64,000 nucleotides of DNA from Blastobasis lacticolella (GCA_905147135.1 LR990057.1:2604001-2668000); one strand, 5' to 3'. Counted from the first letter of the stretch, positions 23,901-34,349 are shown. A program made the numbers and translations. Notes: generated by a model from the sequence alone, not told the origin.

Positions 23901-26900
23901 TATAAGCTGTTTTCGAGAGTCATTACGAATCGTCTCGCACGCAGGTTTGATGACTTCCAGCCTCCCGAACAAGCCGGATTCCGAAAAGGTTTTAGTACCA
24001 TAGACCACATACATACGCTGCGGCAGGTTGTACAGAAGACCGAAGAGTATAACCGGCCATTATGCTTGGCGTTTGTGGACTATGAGAAAGCCTTCGATTC
24101 GATCGAAACTTGGGCGGTGCTCCAGTCTCTACAGCGGTGCCAAATTGACTATCGATATATCGAAGCATTGAAGTGTTTGTACAGAAACGCCACTATGTCA
24201 GTTCGTCTCCAGGACAAGACCACAGAACCTATTCAGCTGCAGCGAGGTGTTAGACAAGGTGATGTCATATCTCCGAAGTTGTTTACCGCTGCACTGGAGG
24301 ATATCTTTAGGCTTCTGGACTGGGACGGACTTGGCATCAATATTAATGGCGAGTACCTCACGCACCTCAGATTTGCTGACGATATCGTAGTCATGGCTGA
24401 AACCCTGGAAGACTTGGGCAAAATGCTCGATGACCTCTGTAGTGCCTCTCAACAAGTAGGTCTTAAAATGAACATGGACAAGACGAAAATTATGTCGAAT
24501 GTCCATGTTGTGCCTACTCCAGTGACAGTTGGAGGCACTCCACTTGAAGTTGTTGACGACTATACATACCTAGGACAAATAGTCCGGCTAGGTAGGTCCA
24601 ATTTCGAGAAAGAGGTCAATCGACGAATCCAACTCGGTTGGGCAGCGTTCGGGAAGCTACGCCACATATTTTCGTCCCAATTACCGCAGTGTCTCAAGAC
24701 GAAGGTCTTTGACCAATGTGTGTTGCCAGTGATGACTTACGGAGCTGAAACGTGGCCACTCACTATGGGCCTTATAAGAAAGCTCACTGTTACCCAAAGG
24801 GCAATGGAAAGAGCTATGCTCGGAGTTTCTTTGCGCGATCGAGTCAGAAATGAGGAGATCCGCAAGCGAACCAAGGTCACCGACATAGCTCTAAGGATTG
24901 CCAGACTGAAGTGGCAGTGGGCAGGGCACATAGCTCGAAGAACAGATGGCCGATGGGGCAGTGAAGTTCTCGAGTGGCGACCACGTACCGGTAGACGCAG
25001 CGTGGGTAGGCCTCCTACAAGGTGGACCGACGACCTGGTAAGGATCGCAGGTACCAGCTGGATGCGGAAAGCACAGGACCGGTCTTTGTGGAGATCTCTG
25101 GGGGAGGCCTATGCCCAGCAGTGGGCGTCTTCTGGCTGATGATGATGATGATGATGATGACATTAATTATAATTACAATCATTTTATTTTATGTTGTGAC
25201 AAATCGTAATTAATATTGATTATCAATGGCTTGATATCAAATATGTAATTAATTAATGCAATCAATTTTCGTCCCTTGCGAAATGACTTATCTTGTAACC
25301 AGTGGTATTAATAAATAATATTATCTTATCTTACCTAGGTATCAAGATTTTGATGTCAAAGCGACCACGACTCAATCAGGGTATTTTTTATTAAACTTTA
25401 TTACTATTAGTACTACCTCAAACAAAGTTTCGTGCTTGTATGTATTGCCATTATTACGATAGAGAAGTAATAAAAAACTTTTACAAACGCCGGAACATGT
25501 TATAGCGGCTAAAGAAACACACCTTTTTTGCGAAAATATTATATAAGGCACCTCAAACTGTTTGTACCGGACAGACAACGGACTGTAAACGGACAGACAG
25601 ACGGACAGCGGATGCTTAGTAATTCGGTTCCATTTTTACCCTTCGGGTACGGAAACTTGTAAAACAACACACCATCCAGATGCCTGGCATCCAACTAACT
25701 TACGGGCTTAGCTTTTCTACCACGCACGAGCATGATGTGGAAGGAGCTCCTTCCCGAAGTCTTTTCTCTGCACTACAACATGGGGTTCTTTACAAGCATG
25801 TCTACAGGTAACCCCGCAGGCTGGCATCCTCTCCTTTAAGGTGAGTATGACTGATGTCGTCGGACAAATAGGAGACCTCTAAACCGCTCGTCGCATGATG
25901 GCATGACGGTTGATAATTAGGATAGCACCCTAGGTTGTAGATATCTGGCTGGCTACTTTCCATCAGGTGGACTGTGGGTCCGTGTGCCTCCCTAGGCTAT
26001 TTTGTACTTTGACGTATCATTCAATTATGTATACTTTTTTTTTTCATGAAAATTTAGCCATAATATAAATCTGATGAATCAATAAATGATAAATTATGAT
26101 GATATGTATTACCGCATTTGACCCTTGTAAGCGATTGTCCACTTCTTCATAGGTTCGACAGGAGTCATCTTGATGCCCTCGCCTCCGAACTCGAAAACAT
26201 CCGCTCCAAATATCACAGTATCTGGGAGTTTCTTGCTGAGAAGGAGACCTTTTCCAGGTATCTGAAATAGTTTAGTAGGTAGATACAGATAGACAGAATT
26301 TAAGATTTTACTGGAACCTATTAATTATATAACAACAAGATAGGCACACAATCAGTTTTTCGAACGATAAGAACGTGACGATGACCTTGGCAATGATTCG
26401 AAATGATACTACTTAAATAAAAGTTATTTCACTTCACATTTCTTATACAGGGAATTATCTAAGTGCCTGGTAGAAATTACGAATAACAAAGGCTGGCCTC
26501 TTCTTGGGTCTACGCGTAAGCCTCTCTATCCAGCGAGACAACGCGGCCTATCTAGGCACCTTTCCAAATTTGGGGGAACGGGGTCAAGTTTTTTATCTAT
26601 GGTTAGAGTAAGGTTTTTAATATTGCAATAAATGTATTTATTATCTATCTCTGTTTAAGTGATAACTACTTAAAATTCCTTTCTCATGCTCCATAGGGAA
26701 CTGTAAGTCCAAGCATAAATAAAAAATAGCGGCGACCGCTTTCCATCAGGTATTCCGCTAGTCTGTTGGTATTCCGGTTTACTTAAAAAGTATTAAAATT
26801 ACTCACTCCAATGTAAAAGAGAGCATTACAAATGCCCATAGGTCTTCGCTCACAACCAGCCGCCAGGTATATGCCTTTGTCGTCTTCGTTCTTGGACGCT

Positions 26901-29900
26901 GCTATGAAGAAAACAGCATCGAAGGCCTGAAACGTGATGTAATGATTTTACAAAAATATTGTGGCATGTGATTTGTATTGACGTTTGTGTTATTTTCCTA
27001 GTTTAGTAAAATAAATAATCATCTTGGCGTTAATGTCTCGGGCGAGGGCGAGGGGTCCGCTTTGACCATGATCCAAGATTTGCAGATCAGGCTACAGTGG
27101 AGCGACTACCATCTGACCTCCGTGAACCTGCTACCAGGGAAACCTGACCAGATTGGATCATGGTTACCAAATCAGTTGACGACGACGACTGAAAACGACG
27201 TTTTCCCTCACCGTAAGAGCATCGGTTAGAATTTAACTAATGTACATAACCCAGAAAAGAGTCATTGCTACATGGCCGCAGCGGAATTCGTACCCGGTAC
27301 CTCTCGCTTACGAGTTAGATACTCAACCGCTCGGCCACCGACGCTCCTCATATTTTCCTAGTTTACTAAAATGAAGATAACAGCATTAGTTTACTAAAGT
27401 GAAGAAAACCTATCACTTGCAAGCATTCTACATCTTCGACCCCATCGTCTAGGACGCTTTGGCCCGCGATTTCGTTCGCGTAAAATTCGGAACCGCATTG
27501 AATTCTGGGATAAATCATTATAGCCCATTATACCCCAGATAAGCTAAAGTAGTGCAAAATTTCATCAAAACGAGTTCAGCCATTTTTGCTTAAAACGGTA
27601 GCCAACATCCGCGGGAGCAGACCATATTGTTCCATTTGTGTCAGATTCGAAAAACTCGTTCACTTCTATTATAGCGGGATAGAGCTTATTCGGAGGTCAA
27701 TAATCATTTTGGGTCCAAGCAAAAAAGGCTTTACATCAGTTTCTGCAACATGTATTTCATCGTACGAAACAATAATGAAGACATGCGCGCGCGCAGCCTA
27801 GGCGCTGTTCTAATTGGCAACGGTCTCCTATTGGTCGATCGAGCCAATTAGGACAGCGCCTAAGTTGGAATAGCGCTTTCACAGTGTATTCGCAAGATTT
27901 GGACGCACCCTTAGTAGTTCTAATAGCTAATAGTTTACAGCATACCTTGGCGTGGTCACTGAGCAAATGTGGTCGGTCCATGTCAGCGGGATTGGCAATT
28001 GCCTTGACTCCTTGCCCCGCTCGCCCCTCAGCCCCAGCCGCTTTGCCCTTGTTGGCATACTGAAAGCAATCAATGAATCAATAAATTTAAGAACAAAGTT
28101 AAGACAATTCAATTGCGAAGCTTCTGATGTCGCGGATGTCCATGGGCCGCAGTGATCACTGAAGGGATCAGGCATAGCCTTTACATTTGGCCATGGACAA
28201 GGGCGCTGCGTTTAGAAATTGTTTGAATTTGACCATATTGTTTTCTATGAATTTGACATTGCGGCGCTTGATGTATTCGTCATAGAAGTTTATTTTTATT
28301 TTTAATAGAATTTATAAAAGGAATTTTAGCAGTATTATTTTTTCCTAATGTTATGTTCCTTTTCCCCTTTGTGATTTAGTTTATTTTTTGTAAATAGTTG
28401 TTGTAAATATAAATTATAATATCACGTGTAACTTATTCTCTTATATCACAAACATCCATCGTAACATGCGTACAATATATCGCAATATTAGTAAGATTGT
28501 TGGGTATAGGTACGTACATTAGACTCACACCTGCTCCAAAAATAATCATAATTAATGTTATCTTTACATCCTCGTCCATTTATAAATTCATACAATTTAA
28601 AGAGCATCCAATAGGTAGAGTTCTGTGCGCCTTAGGCGCTTGTTACTAGCAACAGTTTTTTTGTTTTTGTTTTATGTCATACGGTAGGCAAACAGGCAAG
28701 CGGGCCACCTGATTGAAAGTGGTCACCACTGCCTATAGACATTAGCAACACCGAGAGTACCGCCAATGCGTTGCCCACAGGTTATTCTGATAACTATAAT
28801 GCTAGCCCCTTACCGTCAGGTAATCTGGTTGCTCATTTACTTTACTCTACTATAGCAAATTTGTGAATCGTTTTGTTTTGTGGTGATGTTTGAAAATAAA
28901 AGCCATAATGTAATTGATGTCGGTGGGTATTTTGTCTCTATACAGCAGATAAATAAATAATAATAAATAAATTATCGTCGACAAATTCACACAGCGCCAT
29001 CTAGCCCCAAACTAAGCAAAGCTTGTGCTATGGGTGCTAGATAACTGATATACTTAAATACTTTTAAATACATACTTATTATACATAGAACACCCAGACC
29101 CGTAACAGAAATTAAAATGTATCATTTCAATTTCTGCCCGGCCGGGAATCGAACCCGGGACCTCTTGCGTGGCAGACCGGTTGACCATTGTACCACTCAG
29201 GTCGTCGAGGTAATGAAAAAATATCATCATCATCATTCAAAATTTTTTTCAAAATTCAAAATTTCTTTATTGATTAAGACATTAAATAATAAAAATAATC
29301 GTCAAAAAGGAGGGGGATAGGTAAGTAGGAAGGAAACACACAGTGACACGCTGACCGCCCTATGGCCGTAGATAAACGTATCCCTCGCCAACCACGACCG
29401 AACCGTGCTCGACACTGCCAGGCAGAGCCGGAACGCTATATTATATTATATAGGTATGTCTAGTATAATTAAGAAAATTTCCTATTGTCCTATTTCCTAT
29501 TCCATTGTCCTAGCGCTTATGCCGGCTTCTGCCAGGGTCCGCTTTCCCATACAGTCTCCACTTCGCCCGGTCGTAAGCCGTTGGCTCTCGCATCCGACTC
29601 GGCGATGTCAATCCATCGCTTGTCTGTCTGCCTATCGCATTGTTATGAAAAAATGCAATTAACTTTATTGACTTCATTAAAAGTATGAGTTTAACATACA
29701 TTACTTTGTCGCAAGATATCTCATTGGAGCAAGTAAACAGTTGGGTGTTATCGCTGTTAATCGCAGGTGTACCGGATTTGTAAACCGATATAACAAATAC
29801 AGTACCTATACTTATGTAGATAATGCAATATTATTGAGATACCCTGTCTTTATACAGAAATTGGTATCGTATTAAGTACCTATATTTTTAATTCGTGACA

Positions 29901-30883
29901 AATGAAGTAATCAAACTTTTATGCACGATATCGTTTGAACAATGTCTTGAAATCGGCGAAACATTGATTTACCAAAAGCAGTTATCAGTTTGTCAACTGC
30001 AATACAAAAGACCCAGGGATCGATCCCTGTCCCTGTGGGGGGGGTTGTAGGCAGTTAACAAAAACCTGGCCGATCCCTTGCGGCATTGTATTGTAGTAAG
30101 ATATCAGGGATGCATGGGAAATGGTGCCTGAACCTGCCGGTATCAGGAAACAGGTCCTGTGAGCGGCCTAAGAAGCAATTGATTGTCTTTGCTAAGTCAG
30201 CCGACGGCTCAACGCATACGCGAGGATTCCGAAGATCGGACGAGGTTGAGAAGAATGAGTAGGAAAGCGGACTCTGGCAGTAACCGGGATAGACGCCAAA
30301 TTGTAATAATGATCTGACATATGTAGGTATATTCTTTTCAGAAACAAAGTAAAATATACTCCGAATATTATGTTTAATTTAGAGAAAGGACGCGTAACAT
30401 ATAATGCTCGGAGTCTCATTGCGCGATCAAATCTAAAATGAGTAGATCCGCAAGCGAACTAAGGTTACCGACATAGCCCGAAGGATGACCTTGCACCAGA
30501 AGGCGCAGCGTGGGTAGGCCTCCCTAGTAAAGTTAAAGATCGTCGGTACGATCTGGATGCGGAAGGCATAAGACCGGCCTTTGTGTACATCTCTGGGAGA
30601 GGCGTATGCCCAGTAGCGGGCGTCTTTCGACTGATGTGATGATGTTGATGATTATGATCCAGAAAATTCAGATTTGAAAACGGATTTGAATTCCTTATAA
30701 ATTTGAATTACAAAACAAACTCACCTTTCTAAAGTAATATATGCACGCGAACACGACATACTTGACGAAATACCATTTCCCGGGTTGCGAGTAAACACCG
30801 AATATTTTCTTCGGATTCTTCACTTTGATCGCGTAAACAGCGAATATCACGAAAAGCCCGACAGCAAATAGTAAACAAGTCAT
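17968..30883 (-). CDS. Uncharacterised conserved membrane-anchored protein, complete, 424 aa, 9 exons
   Basis: Exons: 30725..30883, 27946..28059, 26807..26926, 26113..26261, 20528..20689, 19482..19588, 18982..19093, 18665..18815, 17968..18168. They total 1275 nt; all junctions are GT-AG and in phase. The N-terminus has a hydrophobic stretch within its first 20 residues (MTCLLFAVGLFVIFAVYAIK), then a basic segment and a second hydrophobic patch near 40-50. This suggests a signal anchor in the ER or another membrane, with the rest on one side. The remainder is soluble-looking. Motifs that recall an insect/nematode family of unknown function are RDWSLMHRYGFHH, FLQNGACISVGVICQP and LHQHGEGGEPPKDYAF. 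I associate these with Pfam DUF7064/DUF7065-like proteins, but the number is from memory. No catalytic motif was recognised. Intron 20690-26112 contains an antisense full-length LINE. Confidence 0.88.
19690..19875 (+). mobile_element. LINE family 2 3' end
   Basis: Blocks ggccccgtaggcgacccaa, gacatctctgagtcgaatgc, cgacgtgaggatgccgaaga and gagaagaatgagtaggaaag are followed by an imperfect gatgattatgatgat tail. Confidence 0.75.
20145..20490 (-). mobile_element. SINE1 copy d
   Basis: Tail (catcatggcggtaatgtcc, gcatgagggccc) through body to a tRNA-like head (ggaattcgattccgg ... ttggccaccgacgctc). It lies in the intron between the 20528..20689 and 19482..19588 exons. Confidence 0.85.
21458..21708. 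mobile_element. MITE family F copy 1, TA target duplication
   Basis: Terminal inverted repeats of about 33 bp begin gagctcgt and run through aaaatgacgcgccccact. The right end is their complement (agtggggcgcgtcat ... gacgagctc). TA flanks both sides (21456-21457, 21709-21710), as for Tc1/mariner-type insertions. 251 bp, non-coding. Confidence 0.9.
21978..25161 (+). mobile_element. Full-length RTE-clade non-LTR retrotransposon
   Basis: The 5' region of about 186 bp (with gtgggtgtcgtaagaggcga, aacccgcctgccaagcgtgg and a C-tract at 22150-22162) precedes one intact ORF. The 3' end follows the stop directly as (gatgat)n to about 25161. A candidate 8-bp duplication, ttaattat, lies at 21970..21977 and 25163..25170. 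The ORF has no stop or frameshift, so the copy could be young. It is inserted antisense in an intron of the 424-aa gene. Confidence 0.9.
22164..25139 (+). CDS. RTE-type LINE ORF: AP endonuclease plus reverse transcriptase, 991 aa
   Basis: One continuous ORF. The N-terminal 45 residues are Gly/Pro-rich. An AP-like endonuclease follows (about 48-290) with the active-site series ATYNVQTL (N53), LSEVRR (E82), MGDFNAK (D188, N190), NEIDFI (D257) and GSDHR (D280, H281). The reverse transcriptase (about 495-800) has NNKAPGDDGI, FRPISLL, QAGFRKGFSTIDH, FVDYEKAFDS (catalytic Asp 639), RGVRQGDVISP and the FADD box (737-740). The C-terminal region has a KWQWAGHIARR-type block, GRPPTRWTDDL and a final W-rich helix. 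All key residues for target-site nicking and target-primed reverse transcription are present. Length fits RTE elements (about 1000 aa). The start ATG lies just after a poly-C tract; an upstream non-ATG start cannot be excluded. Confidence 0.96.
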   Translation: MTSTHRPRPPVPGGPAIPDYGSGHGNGGAGDAKNHRMRPGYHKARPLALATYNVQTLRTDEKLVELEEVVSRLNWDIIGLSEVRRKGEDSIILKSGNLLYFREGDQLSLGGVGFLVHKSLVNNIVKIESVSSRVAYLILRITKRYSLKVIQVYAPTSTHSDDEVEAMYEDISTAMHTSKTHYTVVMGDFNAKLGKRGGDELRVGQFGVGSRNARGQMLAGFMEKDDLFMMNSFFRKPDHRRWTWVSPDGVTKNEIDFILSTKRHIFNDVSVINSVKIGSDHRLVRGTLNINPQLERSRLMRSTLRPVPIQIQNPESFQLELQNHFECLGECVDVDDYNNRFVETVYTVGSKFYKACRTNRTNKISDDTLKLIEERRGMTLQSPDDVSQFRRLNRQISRSLTRDIRRFNTTNIEAAIERNKGSKVFARDLSIGQSQLTRLKTDDGRVVSTKSEVLREVERFYGQLYTTTRAPVTSMAKDPRAKLTRHYTEDIPDISLYEISMALKQLKNNKAPGDDGITAELLKAGGKPVLKTLQKLFNSVILEGKTPEAWHRSIVILFFKKGDKALLKNFRPISLLTHVYKLFSRVITNRLARRFDDFQPPEQAGFRKGFSTIDHIHTLRQVVQKTEEYNRPLCLAFVDYEKAFDSIETWAVLQSLQRCQIDYRYIEALKCLYRNATMSVRLQDKTTEPIQLQRGVRQGDVISPKLFTAALEDIFRLLDWDGLGININGEYLTHLRFADDIVVMAETLEDLGKMLDDLCSASQQVGLKMNMDKTKIMSNVHVVPTPVTVGGTPLEVVDDYTYLGQIVRLGRSNFEKEVNRRIQLGWAAFGKLRHIFSSQLPQCLKTKVFDQCVLPVMTYGAETWPLTMGLIRKLTVTQRAMERAMLGVSLRDRVRNEEIRKRTKVTDIALRIARLKWQWAGHIARRTDGRWGSEVLEWRPRTGRRSVGRPPTRWTDDLVRIAGTSWMRKAQDRSLWRSLGEAYAQQWASSG
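25470..25665 (+). repeat. Fragment of a widespread interspersed repeat
   Basis: Contains gttatagcggctaaagaaac, acagacagacggacagcgg and a tttttacccttcgggtacgg edge. From memory this matches a very common lepidopteran repeat. Another shard (ctggccaagtgcgagtcg) lies at 21173-21192. Confidence 0.5.
25845..25935. repeat. MITE family G copy 4, partial
   Basis: Contains aaataggagacctctaaacc, gctcgtcgcatgatgg and ataattaggatagcacc, the right half of family G. Confidence 0.55.
25950..26020 (+). repeat. Retroposon tail fragment shared with 57675-57740
   Basis: Reads ccatcaggtggactgtgggt then ccgtgtgcctccctagg. The same string order is at 57697-57733. Confidence 0.5.
26992..27372 (-). mobile_element. 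SINE1 copy e with 21-bp TSD
   Basis: The element 27013..27351 lies between a 21-bp direct repeat at 26992..27012 and 27352..27372 (begins attttcctagttta, one mismatch). The tail is cttggcgttaatgtc and the head is tcgcttacgagttagatac ... gctcggccaccgacgctc. It lies in the intron between the 27946..28059 and 26807..26926 exons. Confidence 0.92.
27798..27865. repeat. MITE family G copy 5, short palindromic form
   Basis: Ends aggcgctgttctaattgg and ccaattaggacagcgcct are near-perfect inverted repeats around about 30 bp with ctcctattgg. It lies between two halves of a sequence resembling 9000-9098. Confidence 0.75.
28665..28800 (-). repeat. Retroposon tail repeat, related to 32235-32325
   Basis: Reads atgtcatacggtaggcaaac, aggcaagcgggccacctga and gtcaccactgcctatagac, the reverse of 32250-32318. 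Looks like a LINE 3' tail. Confidence 0.55.
28976..29206 (-). mobile_element. SINE2 copy, best-preserved head
   Basis: On the minus strand: gacctgagtggtacaatggt, then gaccggtctgccacgcaag, a clean box B ggtcccgggttcgattcccg, cagaaattgaaatgatac, aatttctgttacgggtctgg, and the tail agcacccatagcacaagc and gctagatggcgctgtg. The left edge is an A/T-rich aataaataa run, as expected for a SINE tail. Confidence 0.88.
29510..29645 (-). mobile_element. LINE family 2 3'-end fragment
   Basis: On the minus strand: gacatcgccgagtcggatgc, gagccaacggcttacgac, gggcgaagtggagactg and gaaagcggaccctggcagaa. Confidence 0.7.
30085..30300 (+). mobile_element. LINE family 2 3'-end fragment
   Basis: Reads aaatggtgcctgaacctgcc, ggtatcaggaaacaggtcct, aagaagcaattgattgtc, aggattccgaagatcgga and gagtaggaaagcggactctg. 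It parallels 61410-61590. Confidence 0.75.
30400..30655 (+). mobile_element. 3' end of the RTE LINE family, with internal deletion
   Basis: Follows the intact LINE at 24818-25150: tgctcggagtctcattgcgc, tagatccgcaagcgaacta, cagaaggcgcagcgtgggta, gatctggatgcggaaggcat and gcgtatgcccagtagcgggc. About 60 bp are missing in the middle (aggatgacc runs into ttgcacc), and frames are broken. Confidence 0.85.
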
Positions 30884-31192
30884 TTTGACGGTATCACCTT
30901 ACCAACTAAAGGTATTAATATGAAATTGCTGCACGACTAAAAACACTACGAAATGGGCGAGGGCGCCACTTTTCTACAAACACATACACAACGATTTGAA
31001 TTAATAGAGGGCTAAAAATAGTTCCCGTTCTACGCTTAGGTCTGGCTCTAAAGATACTTGAGATAAAAATGACGCATTGGGCATTGACGTTGATAATTAC
31101 TGGCGCATATTGATAACAAGTAGCAACTGTGTTAATAATTATGTCGCTTTCGTTTTCAATCAATATTATATTTTAATGTATATTTTGTGCCG

Positions 31193-31445
31193 TGTGGTGT
31201 CCAGCAGAGTAGAATAGCACCAACCCCTTACACTCGTGGGTGTCGTGCAAGGCGACTAATGTTATCGAGACAAAGATCTCCGTCTCCGTAGGCTGGAAAA
31301 TGGGCAGCAGCGTTTTCCATTGTTATACTTATAATACTGCGATCTCCAACCCGCCTGCCAAGCATGGAGATTATGGCAATAACCTCCCCTTTCGTGGGAG
31401 AGGCCCTAAGTGCTGCAGGGCACTGTTATGGGTTGTGGTGGTGAT
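31193..31445 (+). mobile_element. SINE-like RTE-derived element (family A), plus orientation
   Basis: Begins gtgtggtgtccagcagagtag, then aatagcaccaacccctta, ctcgtgggtgtcgtgcaagg, actgcgatctccaacccgcc and tgccaagcatggagattatg. It closes with gtgctgcagggcactgttat and a gtggtggtgatga tail. The 5' half parallels 21978-22150 of the intact LINE. Confidence 0.8.
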
Positions 31446-31984
31446 GAATGTAAATTTTTATTATTTTAGATTGAGGTATATCTTTATTGTTACTGTAAGT
31501 ATTTTATGTGTACCTTAATCAATATTATCTTGAATATTCTGCTGGGTTTAATTAATAGAACTTTCTTTTTGTCTCTCTACTTCTACAGAATCTAAAATTA
31601 AGCAATATTTTACCTTCGGTTCAAAAAAGAGTGTTGCGAATGGTATAATTTAGACGTAAGGTGGAATGTAACTCGTGTCTCTTACTTATTTATGTAGATA
31701 TTATGTTTTATGTTATTTTCGTAATTTACATACGTATATCGATGTTTAAGCAGGTGTTTCAATTTTATATATACAAGAGTTGAGCTATTGCTCAGAAACC
31801 TGTAAATAAAATTGATGGATGACGTTCCATCGTAGCCTGCAATATATTTCAAATCAGGTGTGATGGCAGTCAAATTCCTGATTATGAAGTATTAGCTGAC
31901 CCCCGAGGTTTCACCCCACATATAGTGTGGGGTTGTGGGGGTGGTGATATACCACTTTTATAATCAACTTTTGATACCTTTTAA

Positions 31985-32325
31985 GAGAGGTAGGGCATAG
32001 CGGGGTATCCCGTTCGAATAGGAGCCGCTCGACTGGGGAGGTACCTCCACCTTACAGAATACCGCAGCTAAACAATACTTTTTTAAATAGTATTGTGTTT
32101 CTGCCGGCGAGTAAGGTTTCCAGTGCTCCATGGGGTGGGGATTTGGAGAACCGTGGCTTTGGCAGTGGAGAGGCATTTTCCTTTTTGCTGCCAGAGCAAC
32201 GTGTAATAGAGGTGGGCAGCGCATTAGCGATACTCTTGGTTTTGCTAATGTCTATAGGCAGTGGTGACCACTTTCCATCAGGTGGCCCGCTTGCCTGTTT
32301 GCCTACCGTATGACATAAAAAGAAA
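31985..32325. repeat. Retroposon fragments with LINE-tail end
   Basis: The left part (ggcatagcggggtatcccg, aggtacctccaccttacag) resembles the boundary sequence at 39255-39320. The right part 32235..32325 (tgtctataggcagtggtgac, catcaggtggcccgcttgcc) is the complement of 28670-28740. Confidence 0.5.
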
Positions 32326-32433
32326 AAACCTTGGCTTACACGGCGCTTCACAGATCTGAATCGACTGTCAATTACAAATAGACATCCAATATAAACAAAT
32401 CAAAAATAAAATATTTTCTCCTTACTCGTTTAT

Positions 32434-32542
32434 AAAAAATGTTTTCTTCTTTAGTTTAAAAACTAAGTTTGATTCTCCTATTGATCTAAAAAATGTTTTC
32501 TTCTTTAGTTTAAAAACCAAGATTGATTCTCCTATTGATCCG
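32434..32542 (+). repeat. 54-bp direct duplication, two copies
   Basis: aaaaaatgttttcttcttta starts each copy (about 32434 and 32488). The copies differ at a few positions (aaactaagtttg versus aaaccaagattg). Confidence 0.9.
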
Positions 32543-32734
32543 TTGTTGCTTGCTGCTACCTTGCTGCTATATACAAGTACAAAGAGAATATTGTAGGACA
32601 GACCTATGCAATACTCTCATAACACATGTATATGTCAAAATGTTTGCGTTACAAGTTGCAAATCGTGCAATCATGTTAAGAGAGTATAATGGCGTCGGAA
32701 CTCTTTCCACCGTCCAAAGAATGCCATACAAGTT

Positions 32735-32940
32735 TTAAGACTTTCGTGGTTATTCACTACACTTTCACTACACATGTTATCGGGTTTGTTACCACCGTTA
32801 GTATTGTTTTTACCTCGATATTTCGACGCAGTTGCATGCGTCATGGTCACGAGTTGACTTCGAGTCGAGGTAAAAACAATACTAACCGTGGTAACAAACC
32901 CGATAACATGTGTAGTGAAAGTGTAATGCCATACAAATTT
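32735..32940. mobile_element. MITE family E, full inverted-repeat copy
   Basis: About 62-bp arms: 32757..32818 (tttcactacacatgttatcg, ggtttgttaccaccgttagt) and the complement at 32869..32931. The loop of about 50 bp holds gacgcagttgcatgcgtcat. Single arms or mini forms occur at 13307-13400 and 46204-46320. Confidence 0.85.
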
Positions 32941-33417
32941 TTCACTATGATCTAGGCAGGTATTTGACAATGCACCCGAAGATGTGCGAAGTTTTGAATA
33001 TAACTATTCACCGATGACATAGCCAAGGTACGGAATGTGTCGAAGTTGAGGTTCGCATGGCATAACAGATGGCACTTTGTCGGCGTTTTTAAGTGCATTT
33101 AAGCAGGTACTAGGTGAAGGACCTATTTAAATTCCTTAACACTTGACAGTATTGACATTGTTTAGTTTTTTAATGAATTGACATGTGAAATATTTTTTTT
33201 ATATCACATACCTTATAGGTATCTTAACTTAATTTTCATATATTTATGATGACATTGATATTTATACATATATCGTGTTCATTTATGTTGTAGTTGACAA
33301 TATCATTGTGAATTAACTTACAATTAATGCAATATTATGTACATTTAATTTACTAAATAAACTAAACTAAACTAAACACGCACAAATTGCGCGTTCATGC
33401 AAGAAGAGTATCATTGG

Positions 33418-33525
33418 AGCGTCGCCGTCGGTGGCCTTGTGGTTAAGAGTTAAGAGGCACCGCGTTTGAACCCCAGTAACACCATGTACCAATAACTGTT
33501 TTCTGAGTTATGTACGCAATCTTAC
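33418..33525 (+). mobile_element. SINE1 head fragment
   Basis: Reads gagcgtcgccgtcggtggcc, ttgtggttaagag, ccgcgtttgaaccccagt, accatgtaccaataactg and ttttctgagttatgtac. The body and tail are absent. Confidence 0.65.
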
Positions 33526-34248
33526 AAGTATGTATGTAAACTCTTTATTGCTTAATAAATAAATACAGGATTTACAAAAATATAATTTTACATAGCATAG
33601 TCGGGCTTACCTGTCCCACAATGGGGTTTCTTCCATCTAAACTTATACCGTCTGAAAGGAGACCTAAGAAGCGGTAGAGGCAATATTGAGCTTTTAAATT
33701 AAATTACTATAAAATCTACATCTATGTATTGGAACATTAATGACATCGTGTTGCAACCTGCATATTCAGGCGACTGAGTGTGTAACCATAATACAAAGGA
33801 TCTGCGAAGCATGTTTGTCTAGAAACCTATGATGATAATGATAAGCCAAGGTATGAAACGCATTGATGTTGAGTTTTGCGTGGCGTGCCGGCGCGGCGTA
33901 AAGTCCGATTTTATTTTAAGGCTGAAAATCGATCTAAATTAGGCAGACAGCCAGTTCCATATAATAGCAATTTCCAACCATTATGTTGTGTAACACCCAA
34001 CTGTTAGTACTTGTACGTACTTTAATTTGTTTAGGAGTGGGTAAAGAATAAAACAAATTTCCAATCTCAATGACTTTTAATACAAAAATTATTTACTTAA
34101 TTGGCTAATTAAATTAAATGAACAATGGCGGGTAACAATTTCATCACTTTATAATACATTGCCTTACATTGATTAATCTTAACATTTCTGCTACAAGGAA
34201 CTAACTTTTCTTCCAGTCTTAAAGCTTCAGCAGTGGTATCTCCGATTG

Positions 34249-34349
34249 TACGCCGCCATTTTTATGCAATTGACCAATCGCAGCAAGCCAAGCCAGAGCT
34301 GTCATGCTGCGATTGGTCCACACTCCATTGCATCAAAATGGCGGCGTAT
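34249..34349. repeat. Short palindromic MITE
   Basis: Ends tacgccgccatttttatgca and tgcatcaaaatggcggcgta are inverted. The next inner blocks gaccaatcgcagca and tgctgcgattggtc are also inverted. About 100 bp, just downstream of the TMBIM stop. Confidence 0.8.

Noticed and set aside
22488..24931. Several minus-strand frames of 60-100 codons
   Set aside because: All are antisense shadows of the LINE ORF.
27586..27801. 71-codon plus-strand frame
   Set aside because: It lies over common-repeat and MITE sequence, with no motif.
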